Source of the DNA: Paenibacillaceae bacterium GAS479
GTDB lineage: Bacteria; Bacillota; Bacilli; Paenibacillales; Paenibacillaceae
Assembly (NCBI GenBank): GCA_900105225.1
Contig: LT629764.1
Location: 5,166,501-5,230,500 of the forward strand
Length of the DNA: 64,000 bases
Direction: 5' to 3'
Shown here: positions 35,572-44,315 of the stretch, one piece after another
Position numbering within the stretch: position 1 is the stretch's first letter
Layout of the letters: every line of letters begins with the position of its first letter
Position numbers and translations under genes: made by a program
Notes under the pieces: model-generated
The model's input: the letters and a program-made list of their open reading frames with translations, nothing else
The model's database searches: none
What the model was told of the DNA's origin: nothing

Positions 35572-36142
35572 TCAAGAAAATCAAGAATACCATGCCTTCT
35601 TCCAAGAGATTTATAATATTTACCATCAGCCCGTATTTGCCTTTATTCTGACACGAGTCGGGCAAAGGGAAATTGCCAAAGACCTTATGCAGGAAGCATT
35701 TCTCCGGGCATGGAAAAAAATCCATGTAGGTTATGAGATAGGCAGGGAAATGTGTCGTTTCTGGATATTTCGGATCACAAAAAACCTGATTACCGATTAT
35801 TATCGCCAGTGCACAACACGCCACAAAACAGAGAGCCGGATGAAACAAGAGGCTTTCTTACAGAGATCATTCGCTCGTTCTCCCGAAGAAACCTACGAAA
35901 TCAAACGGAATGTTCAACGTATTGAGGATGCGGTTAGAAGGTTGTCAGAGGAACTGCGCGCTGTGCTTATTCTTCATCTGGTTGGCAAAATGAACAGTGC
36001 GGAGATCGGCGAGTTACTAGAACTACCAGCAGGCACGGTTAGATATCGAATCAGCATGGCCAGAAAACGTGTTCTGGTTGAACTGGGGGAAAATGAGCGG
36101 ATAGAGGAGGGGGTTATGGTTGAACAGTTCGGATTGGAATGA
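35564..36142 (+). CDS. ECF-like sigma-70 family RNA polymerase sigma factor
   Basis: 192 residues from ATG 35564; an in-frame TTG at 35546 would add six residues without a site. Region 2 (LMQEAFLRAWKKI, then FRITKNLITDYYRQ) and region 4 (MNSAEIGELLELPAGTVRYR) are separated by a Lys/Arg-rich linker, as in ECF sigma factors. It directs RNA polymerase to an unknown regulon. The start overlaps the unknown protein's stop, and a small downstream frame overlaps its end, so three genes are coupled. There is no recognisable zinc-binding or transmembrane anti-sigma factor, which is unusual for an ECF locus. Confidence 0.87.
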   Translation: MDDQENQEYHAFFQEIYNIYHQPVFAFILTRVGQREIAKDLMQEAFLRAWKKIHVGYEIGREMCRFWIFRITKNLITDYYRQCTTRHKTESRMKQEAFLQRSFARSPEETYEIKRNVQRIEDAVRRLSEELRAVLILHLVGKMNSAEIGELLELPAGTVRYRISMARKRVLVELGENERIEEGVMVEQFGLE

Positions 36143-36365
36143 GTTCAAAGATGTGAAAAACCCTTTGGCAGATTGGCTTCAAAATGCGTCATTGACGAAA
36201 GAAGAATCAGAAGGAATTTTAAGCCGTATTTTGGAATCCGACAAGCAAAAAGAAGACCTTCGATTGTCGAGACAAATAGCTCGAATAAACCGGACAGTTG
36301 CCTTTGCCAATCGCGCTTCTATGCTTTACTCAGAACGACATCAACTTGGTTACAGAAGCTCTTGA
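36120..36365 (+). CDS. Small protein coupled to the sigma factor
   Basis: 81 residues from TTG 36120, with GAGGAGGGG at 36105-36113 and a 23-bp overlap with the sigma gene. It is charged and helical (LTKEESEGILSRILESDKQK), with no membrane segment. The position is that of an anti-sigma gene, but no zinc-binding motif is present. A different frame continues plausibly past its stop (NDINLVTEALENISVE, about 36327-36375), so a frameshifted longer gene is possible. The family is not recognised. Confidence 0.45.
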   Translation: MNSSDWNEFKDVKNPLADWLQNASLTKEESEGILSRILESDKQKEDLRLSRQIARINRTVAFANRASMLYSERHQLGYRSS

Positions 36366-36388
36366 GAACATAAGCGTGGAGAGAAAGG

Positions 36389-36413
36389 GAGGGGAATTAA
36401 GTAATTCCCCCTC
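36389..36413 (-). terminator. Stem-loop downstream of the minus-strand AraC gene
   Basis: GAGGGGAATT pairs with AATTCCCCCTC around a 4-nt loop, one bulged C. The T-tail is weak on either strand. It lies between the convergent sigma module and AraC gene. Confidence 0.5.
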
Positions 36414-36430
36414 ACGCCTACTTCACAACT

Positions 36431-37270
36431 TCAAGGTGCGGAGCCATAAACCGAGCGATATTCCGTCGGACTTAATCCCGTCTCCTTGCGGAATGACTTG
36501 GCAAAGTGATGGGTATCTGGAAAGCCGGCTCGCTCGGCAATTTCTTTGATACTGAGGCTGGTAGAGGCGAGCAGCAGCCGAGCCTTTTCCAGCCGTTTAC
36601 GATTGACGTATTTAGCGGGAGGCATCCCGAAGTGTTTTTTGAAATACGAAATGAAATAGTTTGGGTGAAGATGAAGAGCGCCCGCCATGTCGTTAACGCT
36701 CAGACTTTCATGCAGGTGGGCCTCCACATAATCCTGGATGATGCGAATCCGCTGCATTTCATCGCTGCGATGTTTGAGCACCTGCACCGGAATATGTTCC
36801 AGGAAGGAAGAAACGATCTCCAGCATGACAGATTTTTCTTTCAAAACAGATACGAGGGAGCGGCGTTTATGCAACTCGTCCAGCTCGGCGAACAAACCTT
36901 GCATCCGTTCCGGGTCGGGTACATCGATGCAGAGAGGGGCGTTAATCCATTGGAATAGATCAAACGGTCCAACACCGGCAGTAAAATGGCACCAGTATTT
37001 GTTAAAAGGCTGTCGCTCCTCTAGAGCCGAATAGGATTGTTTGACAAAAGCCGGCATCAGGCAAAGCTGGCCTTGCTTCGGGAAGCATTCCCGGCCGTCC
37101 ACTTTGAGCCAACCTTCACCATCCATAATGAAATAAAGCCGGTTGAATTCAGGCACAAAGTCCAAATCCCGCCAATCTGCAGAGCACTGGGTACGATGAG
37201 CGACCTGCACGCGAATCTGCAAATTGTCGAGCAGTTCAAGCAGTGTGGATTCTTCCTGAGGTAGCTTCAT
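36431..37270 (-). CDS. AraC family transcriptional regulator
   Basis: 279 residues: N-terminal cupin-like sensing domain (YFIMDGEGWLKVDGRECFP, about 47-66), a helical linker, and a C-terminal AraC DNA-binding domain with LSVNDMAGALHLHPNYFISYF and IKEIAERAGFPDTHHFAKSF and end GLSPTEYRSVYG. It is divergent from the dioxygenase/HEAT gene with a 112-bp gap. That gap holds TATAAT (37345-37350) without a good -35, and repeated TTATCCC motifs (around 37297-37312), suiting activation by this protein (inference). Confidence 0.9.
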   Translation of the reverse strand: MKLPQEESTLLELLDNLQIRVQVAHRTQCSADWRDLDFVPEFNRLYFIMDGEGWLKVDGRECFPKQGQLCLMPAFVKQSYSALEERQPFNKYWCHFTAGVGPFDLFQWINAPLCIDVPDPERMQGLFAELDELHKRRSLVSVLKEKSVMLEIVSSFLEHIPVQVLKHRSDEMQRIRIIQDYVEAHLHESLSVNDMAGALHLHPNYFISYFKKHFGMPPAKYVNRKRLEKARLLLASTSLSIKEIAERAGFPDTHHFAKSFRKETGLSPTEYRSVYGSAP

Positions 37271-37382
37271 TCATCCAGCTCCATTACTTAGTTTTATCCC
37301 CTTATCCCTTAGGAACGTCCATTTTTTCCCTTGGAAGCGGAATCTATAATCAGTGTATCAGATTCTAGGAGGGACTTCGATC

Positions 37383-38792
37383 ATGACAAATTCTCACAAA
37401 CCGTTATTGCTCACAGACGATCAAATGAAAGCTTTTATCCGCGATGGAGTGCTGCTGCTGAACACAGATTTCCCACGTTCCTTTCATGATAGTCTTGTCG
37501 CCCAGTTGAATGATGTGTATCAAGAAGAGGGTAATCCGGGCAACAACATCCTTCCACGAATTCGCGATTTGCAAAAGGTGTTCGACCACCCCGTTGTCAC
37601 TGGCGCGCTTACGAGTGTGCTAGGTCCCGATTATTTGCTGCATACGCATCGTCATGGCCACTTCAACGCTTCCCCGCAGCCTGGAGGATGGCATAAGGAT
37701 AGTTACTGGGGTTATAGCCGGATGCGCAATCATCATCCTTGGTGGGCAATGATCATGTATTTTCCGCAAGATACGCCTCTTGAGCTTGGGCCGACAGGCA
37801 TTTTCCCAGGTACTCAGTTCCTTGAATCCCGAATTTTCGATGAGGAAAATCCCGCGGCTGAAGTAACGGCGCAAGGCGAGGCAGGCACATTTGCGCTGAT
37901 TCATTATGATGTGTGGCATCGCTCAACTGCAAACATAATCGGCCAGCCAAGGTATATGCTGAAGTTCGAATTCATGAGGACGACAGCTCCAGCGGCTCCT
38001 ACATGGAACAACATAGATCCGATCTGGACGCCATGGGCAGAAGGAAATCATGAAGCGCTCGATCAGTCGATCCTCTGGGAGGAAAATTGGAACTGGTTGT
38101 CCGGTCAAATCGGCAGCCTCACGAACACGCTGCCAGAAGATTCGGAAGCGATCGGGCAGCTGACTGCCAAGCTTGCTGGACCAGGTGAACCAACCTCTCT
38201 AAATGCCGCTTATAGCTTGGCTGCAAGTGGAATTGGCGGAATAAGCGCTCTGCTGGAAGCTTTGCGGCATGAAGATAATCAAATCTCCCGCAAGGCAGCA
38301 TATGGTCTATCCGCAGCGGGCCAGGGGGCTGTTGCCGGTTTGTTGAAAGCACTAGGCGATCCTAGCAATACCGTTGTCATCCATGCCGCCTTTGCGCTTG
38401 GCGAATTGAGAGAGCTGGCGGCAGCAGCGATACCTCAGCTAGCGGCTCTGCTCGGTGATAGCTCTCCTGAGGTCCGCCGCCAGGTTATAGAGACACTTGG
38501 ACTTATCGGGAAGCCGTCCGAGGGGATCGTACCCGCTCTCATTCGCGGACTGCGTGATGAGGATGTCCAAACCCGGTTCATGGCCGCACTTTCGCTGCTG
38601 CGCCTTAAGAGCGATGCGGCAGATGCCATCCCTGAACTGGCGGAAGCACTCGGGGATTCCAACCGGTACGTGCGCGGCCATGCCGCTGAGGCGCTGCGTT
38701 ACATCGATAGTCCAGAAGCACGGGACATTTTGTTCCGCGAGCTGTTTAATCTCCGCTGGTGCTCGGATACAACCAAAGCAAGTACGTTCTAA
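37383..38792 (+). CDS. Phytanoyl-CoA dioxygenase domain fused to HEAT repeats
   Basis: 469 residues from ATG 37383, with TAGGAGGG upstream; an in-frame opening at 37353 lacks a site. Residues about 10-230 are a PhyH-type Fe(II)/2-oxoglutarate dioxygenase: the iron triad is His104 and Asp106 (GGWHKDSYW) with His179 (DVWHRS), and Arg near 189 fits the 2-oxoglutarate contact. Residues about 255-465 are five or six HEAT/PBS-lyase-like repeats of about 31 residues (AAYGLSAAGQGAVAGLLKAL, HAAFALGELREL, RQVIETLGLIG, FMAALSLLRL, HAAEALRYI). The fusion suggests hydroxylation of a protein or large substrate held by the helical scaffold. Substrate unknown; control by the divergent AraC is likely. Confidence 0.85.
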   Translation: MTNSHKPLLLTDDQMKAFIRDGVLLLNTDFPRSFHDSLVAQLNDVYQEEGNPGNNILPRIRDLQKVFDHPVVTGALTSVLGPDYLLHTHRHGHFNASPQPGGWHKDSYWGYSRMRNHHPWWAMIMYFPQDTPLELGPTGIFPGTQFLESRIFDEENPAAEVTAQGEAGTFALIHYDVWHRSTANIIGQPRYMLKFEFMRTTAPAAPTWNNIDPIWTPWAEGNHEALDQSILWEENWNWLSGQIGSLTNTLPEDSEAIGQLTAKLAGPGEPTSLNAAYSLAASGIGGISALLEALRHEDNQISRKAAYGLSAAGQGAVAGLLKALGDPSNTVVIHAAFALGELRELAAAAIPQLAALLGDSSPEVRRQVIETLGLIGKPSEGIVPALIRGLRDEDVQTRFMAALSLLRLKSDAADAIPELAEALGDSNRYVRGHAAEALRYIDSPEARDILFRELFNLRWCSDTTKASTF

Positions 38793-38820
38793 CTCATGCC
38801 GTCAGGCGAATAAGCTAGTT

Positions 38821-38853
38821 GGGGCTCCCTTATGTAGAAGGGGGTCCTTTTTT
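38821..38853 (+). terminator. Terminator of the PhyH-HEAT gene
   Basis: GGGGCTCCCTT pairs imperfectly with AAGGGGGTCC around ATGTAG, followed by six T. Confidence 0.7.
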
Positions 38854-38958
38854 ATTAACACTAAAGCTAGGCGACTGAGCTCCATGAAACTATGATTCTA
38901 TGGGATTAATTGGTATCATAAAAGAGTCTATTAAAATAACAGGATGAGGTGCTGGCGA

Positions 38959-40758
38959 ATGTCGAAAATTTTAACCCGGGCAGAAGTGGATGCGCAATCA
39001 ACTTGGAATTTGAAGGATATTTTTGAATCCCATGAGGAATGGGAACATGAACTGAACGCACTTCAACAGGATCTTTCCACTGTTACGAAGTATGAAGGAC
39101 AACTCGGCGAAGGTGCAGATAAACTGCTGGCCTGTCTCCTTGCACAGGAAGAGCTGCAAGGCAGACTTAGCCGAGTAGGAGCCTTTGCCTATTTGCATCA
39201 ATCGGGAGACAGCATCAACCCGGAACATCAGACCAATGCTGCGAAAGCTCGTGATCTGTCCTCGCAGGTCAGTTCAGCTCTTTCTTTTATCAAATCTGAA
39301 ATTATCGCCCTTCCCGAAGGGATGATAGAGCAGTACATAAACGAGCAACCTGGACTTCAGGACTTTGAACGCAGTCTGGGATTGTTGCTGCAAACCAAGC
39401 CTCATAGGCTGACAGCCGAAACAGAAAAGGTGTTAGCTTCCTTTGGAGAGGTGCTAGGCGCACCTTACCGCATCTATGAACGCAGCAAACTGGCTGACAT
39501 GACGTTCCCGCCAACAGAAAATGGACGAGGGGAAGAGGTTCCGGTTTCGTTTGCGCTTTATGAGAACAAATATGTGGAGTCTCCGGACACGGATCTGCGC
39601 CGCAATTCATTTAAAGCGTTCAGCGAGACTCTCTATAAATATCGTAATACATTTGCCGAGGCCTACAGTACGGAAGTAAAACGCCAAGTGATCGAATCGC
39701 GCTTGCGCGGATACAACTCGGTTACGGATATGCTTTTGAAGCCGCAGCAGGTCACTATGGATATGAACAGCAATATTTTGGATATTTTGCAGACAGAGCT
39801 TGCTCCTCATATGCGCAAATACGCCGCCCTCAAAAAACGGGTGCTGAAGTTAGACGAAATGACGTTCGCAGATCTGAAAGCTCCGCTTGACCCTGATTTC
39901 AATCCTGCAATTTCATTCCAGGAGGCAGGGGAACTAATCAAGGAAGCCCTTTCCGTTCTTGGACCAGAATATGGCGAGATTGTATCGGATGCCTTTAAAA
40001 ACCGTTGGGTGGATTATGCAGATAACGCTGGGAAGCGGACCGGTGCGTTCTGCATGTCCATCCATGGCGTCCATTCTTATATTTTGATCAGCTGGGCAGA
40101 CAACATGCGAGGCGCCTTTACGCTTGCCCATGAAGTGGGACATGCCGGTCATCTTATGTTAGGGAGCAAATACCAACGTATAACGAACTCCAGACCTTCC
40201 CTGTACTTTATCGAAGCTCCTTCGACTATGAACGAACTGCTCTTAGCGGATCACTTGTTGGCGCGCTCGAATGACCCTAGAATGCGCCGCTGGGTTATTT
40301 CTCAGTTGCTTGGTACTTATTTCCACAACTTTGTTACCCATTTGCTCGAAGGGGAGCTGCAACGCCGGGTATACGATCTTGCCATGAAAGATGTGCCTAT
40401 TACAGCTGTGAAGCTATGCGAGTTAAAAGGAGACATCCTCTCCTCATTCTGGGGAGAAGATGTCGTTATCGATGACAATGCCACGCTGACTTGGATGCGT
40501 CAGCCGCATTATTATATGAGCCTTTATCCTTACACCTATGCGGCTGGACTTACAGTTTCAACTGCTGCAGCTCAGCTCATCCGGGAGGAAGGGCAGCCTG
40601 CTGTGGATCGCTGGCTCGAAGTATTAAAAGCCGGAGGCTCCATGAGCCCGCTTGAACTAATTAAGCTGGCCGGCGTAGACATGTCGCAACCTGATCCGAT
40701 TCGTACTGCTGCCGCTTACGTAGGTTCACTTATCGATGAGCTAGAGAGCTTGTATTAA
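38959..40758 (+). CDS. pepF: Oligoendopeptidase F (M3 family metallopeptidase)
   Basis: 599 residues from ATG 38959 with GAGGTG 7 nt upstream; ATG 38944 is in frame but weaker. The zinc motif HEVGH (His391, Glu392, His395) with the following AGHLML and downstream Glu in FIEAPSTMNELLL form the M3 active site. Length matches PepF (about 600). The N-terminal helical cap is intact. It is a cytoplasmic enzyme that cleaves short peptides, usually 7-17 residues. Monocistronic with its own terminator. Confidence 0.94.
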   Translation: MSKILTRAEVDAQSTWNLKDIFESHEEWEHELNALQQDLSTVTKYEGQLGEGADKLLACLLAQEELQGRLSRVGAFAYLHQSGDSINPEHQTNAAKARDLSSQVSSALSFIKSEIIALPEGMIEQYINEQPGLQDFERSLGLLLQTKPHRLTAETEKVLASFGEVLGAPYRIYERSKLADMTFPPTENGRGEEVPVSFALYENKYVESPDTDLRRNSFKAFSETLYKYRNTFAEAYSTEVKRQVIESRLRGYNSVTDMLLKPQQVTMDMNSNILDILQTELAPHMRKYAALKKRVLKLDEMTFADLKAPLDPDFNPAISFQEAGELIKEALSVLGPEYGEIVSDAFKNRWVDYADNAGKRTGAFCMSIHGVHSYILISWADNMRGAFTLAHEVGHAGHLMLGSKYQRITNSRPSLYFIEAPSTMNELLLADHLLARSNDPRMRRWVISQLLGTYFHNFVTHLLEGELQRRVYDLAMKDVPITAVKLCELKGDILSSFWGEDVVIDDNATLTWMRQPHYYMSLYPYTYAAGLTVSTAAAQLIREEGQPAVDRWLEVLKAGGSMSPLELIKLAGVDMSQPDPIRTAAAYVGSLIDELESLY

Positions 40759-40797
40759 GAACATTCTGTTCTGTTTTTAAAAGTTCGAGATTTCCGC

Positions 40798-40836
40798 AAA
40801 AAGCGAGTAGCGTTTTTATGCGCGGCTCGCTTTTTT
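40798..40836 (+). terminator. Terminator of pepF
   Basis: AAAAAGCGAG at 40798-40807 pairs with CTCGCTTTTT from 40826, followed by T. Confidence 0.8.
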
Positions 40837-40895
40837 AATCGAGATGATGGCACTGTCTTCGTTACCGTTACCCAAATTAAAGGAGGCTTTACGCC

Positions 40896-41375
40896 ATGCA
40901 GAAACTATTTCAGTATAACTGGCAAGTACGCAGGGATTGGTTGGAATGGTGCGGTTCAGTGGACGAGCAAGAATTGCTCAAGCCACGTATAGGCGGCCCA
41001 GGCAGTATTCTTTATACGCTTTTTCACATTGTTGATGTCGAGCACAGCTGGATAAGGGGCTTACAAGGGAAAATAGAAACAGAAATGCCTCCATTCGAGG
41101 AATACGCCAGCGTGCAGGAGCTGAGAGACTACTCCGAACGTTGCCATGCGGAAATTGCTCCATTCATTTTTGCTTGGAATAGCGGTATGGAAAACCAGAT
41201 TTTATCCGATCAGAATAATGAAGGTGAATGGGAGAACTTCAAATATGGGGAGATCATGCGACATGTTCTCGCTCATGAAATTCATCATATCGGCCAACTA
41301 TCTGTATGGTCGCGAGAACTTGGCAAAAGGCCGATTACGGCAAACTTGATTCGTAGAGGATTATTTGATCATTAA
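40896..41375 (+). CDS. DinB family protein
   Basis: 159 residues, four-helix DinB/YfiT-like fold. Three His in typical positions could bind a metal: LFHIVDVEHSW near residue 45 and HEIHHIGQLSVWSRELG near 130. Family members include thiol-dependent transferases, but most are of unknown function, and the substrate here cannot be named. AAAGGAGG precedes the ATG. It is followed 18 bp later by a HAD gene, and the two are probably cotranscribed. Confidence 0.88.
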   Translation: MQKLFQYNWQVRRDWLEWCGSVDEQELLKPRIGGPGSILYTLFHIVDVEHSWIRGLQGKIETEMPPFEEYASVQELRDYSERCHAEIAPFIFAWNSGMENQILSDQNNEGEWENFKYGEIMRHVLAHEIHHIGQLSVWSRELGKRPITANLIRRGLFDH

Positions 41376-41393
41376 CCTGAGGAGAGAAGCCCT

Positions 41394-42062
41394 TTGCCGA
41401 TTTCGCTTATATTCGATATGGATGGGACGCTTTTTCAGACAAATAAAATTCTAGAGTTATCTCTGGAGGATACTTTCAACTATTTAAAGTCGTTAAATGA
41501 GTGGTCGGGTGTGACTCCTATCCAAAAATATCGTGAGATCATGGGAGTCCCTCTATCTGTAGTTTGGGAGACTTTAATGCCCGATCATTCAAATGAGATC
41601 AGACAAATTGCGGATCGATATTTTCTTGAGAAACTGATCGCCAATATTAATAATGGGAGCGGAGCCTTGTATTCTCATGTTTATGAGATTTTCGACTCCT
41701 TAAAACAAGCGGGTTGCCCCATCTTTATCGCAAGCAATGGGCTGGTCAACTACCTGAAAGCTATCGTCGTTTATTACAACTTAGACGCTTGGGTGACGGA
41801 GACGTTCAGTATTCAGCAATTAGAAACTGAAGATAAGACTGATCTAGTCAGCCATATTCTAAAGAAATACAATATCGAACATGCAGCAGTAGTCGGCGAT
41901 AGGCTGTCCGACATCAATGCTGCTAACAAGAATGGTCTGATGGCGATAGGCTGCCGCTTTGACTTTGCTCAAGAAGACGAGCTTAAACAAGTAGATGCTG
42001 TGATTGATGATTTACTTGAGCTAAGAGGGCTATTGGACTTGCAGCCAGCGGACGCTAGTTAA
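41394..42062 (+). CDS. HAD superfamily hydrolase (phosphatase)
   Basis: 222 residues from TTG 41394 with GGAGAG 8 nt upstream. Motif I FDMDGTLFQTN (nucleophile Asp8, acid/base Asp10), motif II IFIASNG, motif III Lys before motif IV VVGDRLSDINAANKNG. A helical cap after motif I places it in subfamily I (phosphoglycolate phosphatase/beta-phosphoglucomutase-like). It dephosphorylates a small metabolite in the cytoplasm; which one is not evident. Coupled to the DinB gene upstream. Confidence 0.9.
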   Translation: MPISLIFDMDGTLFQTNKILELSLEDTFNYLKSLNEWSGVTPIQKYREIMGVPLSVVWETLMPDHSNEIRQIADRYFLEKLIANINNGSGALYSHVYEIFDSLKQAGCPIFIASNGLVNYLKAIVVYYNLDAWVTETFSIQQLETEDKTDLVSHILKKYNIEHAAVVGDRLSDINAANKNGLMAIGCRFDFAQEDELKQVDAVIDDLLELRGLLDLQPADAS

Positions 42063-42076
42063 TGTTGTTAATTAAT

Positions 42077-42111
42077 ACGATTAATGCGGTGAAATAAAAC
42101 GATTAATGTGG
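42077..42111 (+). promoter_or_regulatory. Direct repeat upstream of an OmpR-type regulator
   Basis: ACGATTAATGCGG at 42077-42089 and ACGATTAATGTGG at 42099-42111 are spaced 22 bp apart, two helical turns, as OmpR/PhoB-type proteins like. A candidate autoregulatory site for the regulator at 42158. Confidence 0.5.
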
Positions 42112-42157
42112 CTAACTAACTTCGACATAGGATAGCATACAGAGAATGAGGGACCGA

Positions 42158-42832
42158 ATGCCTACTATACTGGTTGCTGACGACGATGCGAACATTCGCG
42201 AACTTGTCTGTTTATTTTTACGCAACGACGGATTCTCAACAGTTGAAGCTGCAGACGGCAAGGAAGCATTAAACGTCTATGCCTCAGCGAATGTTGATCT
42301 AGTTGTACTCGATATTATGATGCCGATAATGGATGGTTGGACGTTATGCAAAGAACTCAGAAGAGCCAATCCTGATCTCCCATTACTTATGCTCACTGCG
42401 AGGGGCGAAACATGGGAAAAGGTGAAAGGGTTCGAACTTGGAACGGACGATTATTTGACGAAACCATTCGATCCACTGGAGTTAACAGCCCGTGTTAGAG
42501 CATTGCTGAAACGATATCGGATTGGCTCCACACAGATGATCCAATTCGGCAACGTCATCCTTGATCGCCAAACCTATAAGGTGATGAGAGGGACGGAATC
42601 GCTAACATTGCCGCTCAAGGAGTTCGAATTGTTGTATAAGCTCGCTGGAACACCTGGACAAGTTTATACGCGCGAACAGTTGATCGATCAAATTTGGGGG
42701 CTTGATTATGCTGGAGATGATCGAACTATAGATGTACATATAAAGCGCCTGCGCGAACGGTTCGCGAGCACTCCCGATTTTAGGATCGAGACGGTGCGCG
42801 GACTTGGTTACCGACTTGAGGTTAACGAATGA
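42158..42832 (+). CDS. Response regulator, OmpR/PhoB family
   Basis: 224 residues from ATG 42158 (GAGGG just upstream); ATG 42146 is in frame but its nearest purine-rich site is 13 nt away. Receiver domain ILVADDDAN, LDIMMPIMDGW (Asp52), and LTKPFDP (Lys). C-terminal winged helix with the recognition part TIDVHIKRLRERF and RGLGYRLEV. It is coupled to the kinase gene by a 4-bp ATGA overlap. Candidate binding sites with helical-turn spacing lie before this gene and before the alpha/beta hydrolase gene at 44431. Confidence 0.93.
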   Translation: MPTILVADDDANIRELVCLFLRNDGFSTVEAADGKEALNVYASANVDLVVLDIMMPIMDGWTLCKELRRANPDLPLLMLTARGETWEKVKGFELGTDDYLTKPFDPLELTARVRALLKRYRIGSTQMIQFGNVILDRQTYKVMRGTESLTLPLKEFELLYKLAGTPGQVYTREQLIDQIWGLDYAGDDRTIDVHIKRLRERFASTPDFRIETVRGLGYRLEVNE

Positions 42833-44196
42833 TCAGCTCTATCTATACTCGAGTAGTCTTAATCTATCTAGTCTCCGTCATTGGGGGCACGATCATTTCT
42901 TTTTTTGTGGCAACTTGGGTATTTGAAGATAAATTGAATGAAAACTTGAAAACCCCCTTACGTTACTTTAGCCAAGATATCGCCCGGATTTACGAGACAT
43001 TTCCATTACGTGAAGCTGACACACTGGTAAGTGGAATGAATCAGCTCAATGCTTACCATATCCGAATTTATGAAGGATCAGGTCAGTTTCAGTCTTATGG
43101 AATCCTTAACGGGCAAACTCCTATCACTGTTACTTCGGAACAAGTGGAAAGGGTTTTAGATGGAGAAGTTGTTCAAGTTAATCCAAGTGGTATTGCTACT
43201 CTTCTCTTAGGGATGCCCCTGAAGACGGAAATGGGAACAAAAGCGATGTTTGTGGAGCCAATCGCTCCTCCTTCTAGTGCGTTTGCTATAAAGTGGATCT
43301 TGAACTTTTCAATCTATTCATTAATTGTAGGAAGCCTGTTTATTCTGGTTGCTGCCATCTTCCTAGTCAGACCGATCAAAAAGCTGACAGGGGCGACCAG
43401 ACAAATAGCAGAGGGGAATTTCAACGTCAGGCTGAATATTAAACAAAAGGGTGAGCTTGGCACACTAGCTCGTAGCTTCGAGGAAATGATGCATGATTTA
43501 CAGCAGCTTGAACAGATGCGCAAGGAATTCGTATCAAATGTGTCTCATGAGGTTCAATCGCCGCTCACCTCCATTTCCGGTTATGCTCAAGCGCTCAAGC
43601 AAATAGATGTCGCACATAAGGATCGAAGCCGTTATCTCGATATTATTATCACCGAAGCGGATCGGATGTCCAAGATGAGCGATAGCCTGTTGAAGCTGAG
43701 TTTACTCGAATCGCAGTCACAGCAGCTACGCTTAGTCACGTTCAGCCTTGATGAACAAATTAGACGAGTGATCGTCGCAATCCAGCCGCAGTGGTCGACG
43801 CGTAACATCCGTTTCGAGCTCGATTTGAAAACCGTTCGATTAACGGCTGATCATGATCTTTTGAACCAGGTATGGACAAATATAATCGGCAATAGCATTA
43901 AATTTTCTAAGGATGAGGGCATTATTACCGTCAGCATCAAACACGATAACCAAAACGTGATCGTCCGAATATCCGATGCTGGCATTGGTATTCCTCTTGA
44001 GGACCAAAAGCGTATATTCGAACGATTTTTCAAGGCAGATCGTTCCCACAGCCGCAAATATGACGGCAGCGGTATGGGACTTGCCATCGTTAAACAGATC
44101 ATATCGCTTCATCAAGGAGATATTCAAGTGGAAAGCGAACCAGACCAAGGAACGACTTTCATTGTCACCTTGCCCATTTCAACGCCAATGGATTAG
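42829..44196 (+). CDS. Sensor histidine kinase
   Basis: 455 residues. Membrane segments at about 7-28 and 160-182 with an extracytoplasmic loop of about 130 residues, a HAMP domain (about 183-236), HisKA with FVSNVSHEVQSPLTSI (His240), and HATPase with the N box IGNSIKFS, DAGIGIP and GSGMGLAIV. The HisKA motif reads HEVQSP where HELKTP is usual; the acceptor His and Glu are kept. It pairs with the overlapping OmpR-type regulator. The signal is unknown; the adjacent hydrolase is a likely target. Confidence 0.93.
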   Translation: MISSIYTRVVLIYLVSVIGGTIISFFVATWVFEDKLNENLKTPLRYFSQDIARIYETFPLREADTLVSGMNQLNAYHIRIYEGSGQFQSYGILNGQTPITVTSEQVERVLDGEVVQVNPSGIATLLLGMPLKTEMGTKAMFVEPIAPPSSAFAIKWILNFSIYSLIVGSLFILVAAIFLVRPIKKLTGATRQIAEGNFNVRLNIKQKGELGTLARSFEEMMHDLQQLEQMRKEFVSNVSHEVQSPLTSISGYAQALKQIDVAHKDRSRYLDIIITEADRMSKMSDSLLKLSLLESQSQQLRLVTFSLDEQIRRVIVAIQPQWSTRNIRFELDLKTVRLTADHDLLNQVWTNIIGNSIKFSKDEGIITVSIKHDNQNVIVRISDAGIGIPLEDQKRIFERFFKADRSHSRKYDGSGMGLAIVKQIISLHQGDIQVESEPDQGTTFIVTLPISTPMD

Positions 44197-44241
44197 TTAA
44201 TCAGCAGGAATCTACGTGATGGATTAATTCGCATTCTCCAT

Positions 44242-44291
44242 GCTACGGCATTATGTGCAAGCTTCCTTGCATGTGACGCTGTAGCTTTTTT
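44242..44291 (+). terminator. Terminator of the two-component operon
   Basis: GCTAC at 44242-44246 pairs with GTAGC at 44281-44285, with an inner ATGTGCAAG/CTTGCAT stem, and six T follow. Confidence 0.75.
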
Positions 44292-44295
44292 GCTT

Positions 44296-44315
44296 GTTCA
44301 TACTCCGTTCATACT
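44296..44315 (+). promoter_or_regulatory. 11-bp-spaced direct repeat before the alpha/beta hydrolase gene
   Basis: GTTCATACT at 44296-44304 and again at 44307-44315: perfect 9-bp repeats one helical turn apart. A -10-like TATGCT lies at 44345-44350 with no -35 hexamer 17 bp before it, so a PhoB-type activated promoter is plausible. Confidence 0.55.

Noticed and set aside
36298-36549. Separate small gene overlapping the AraC gene
   Set aside because: No start signal, and it runs antisense into the AraC frame; at most it is the frameshifted tail of the gene at 36120.
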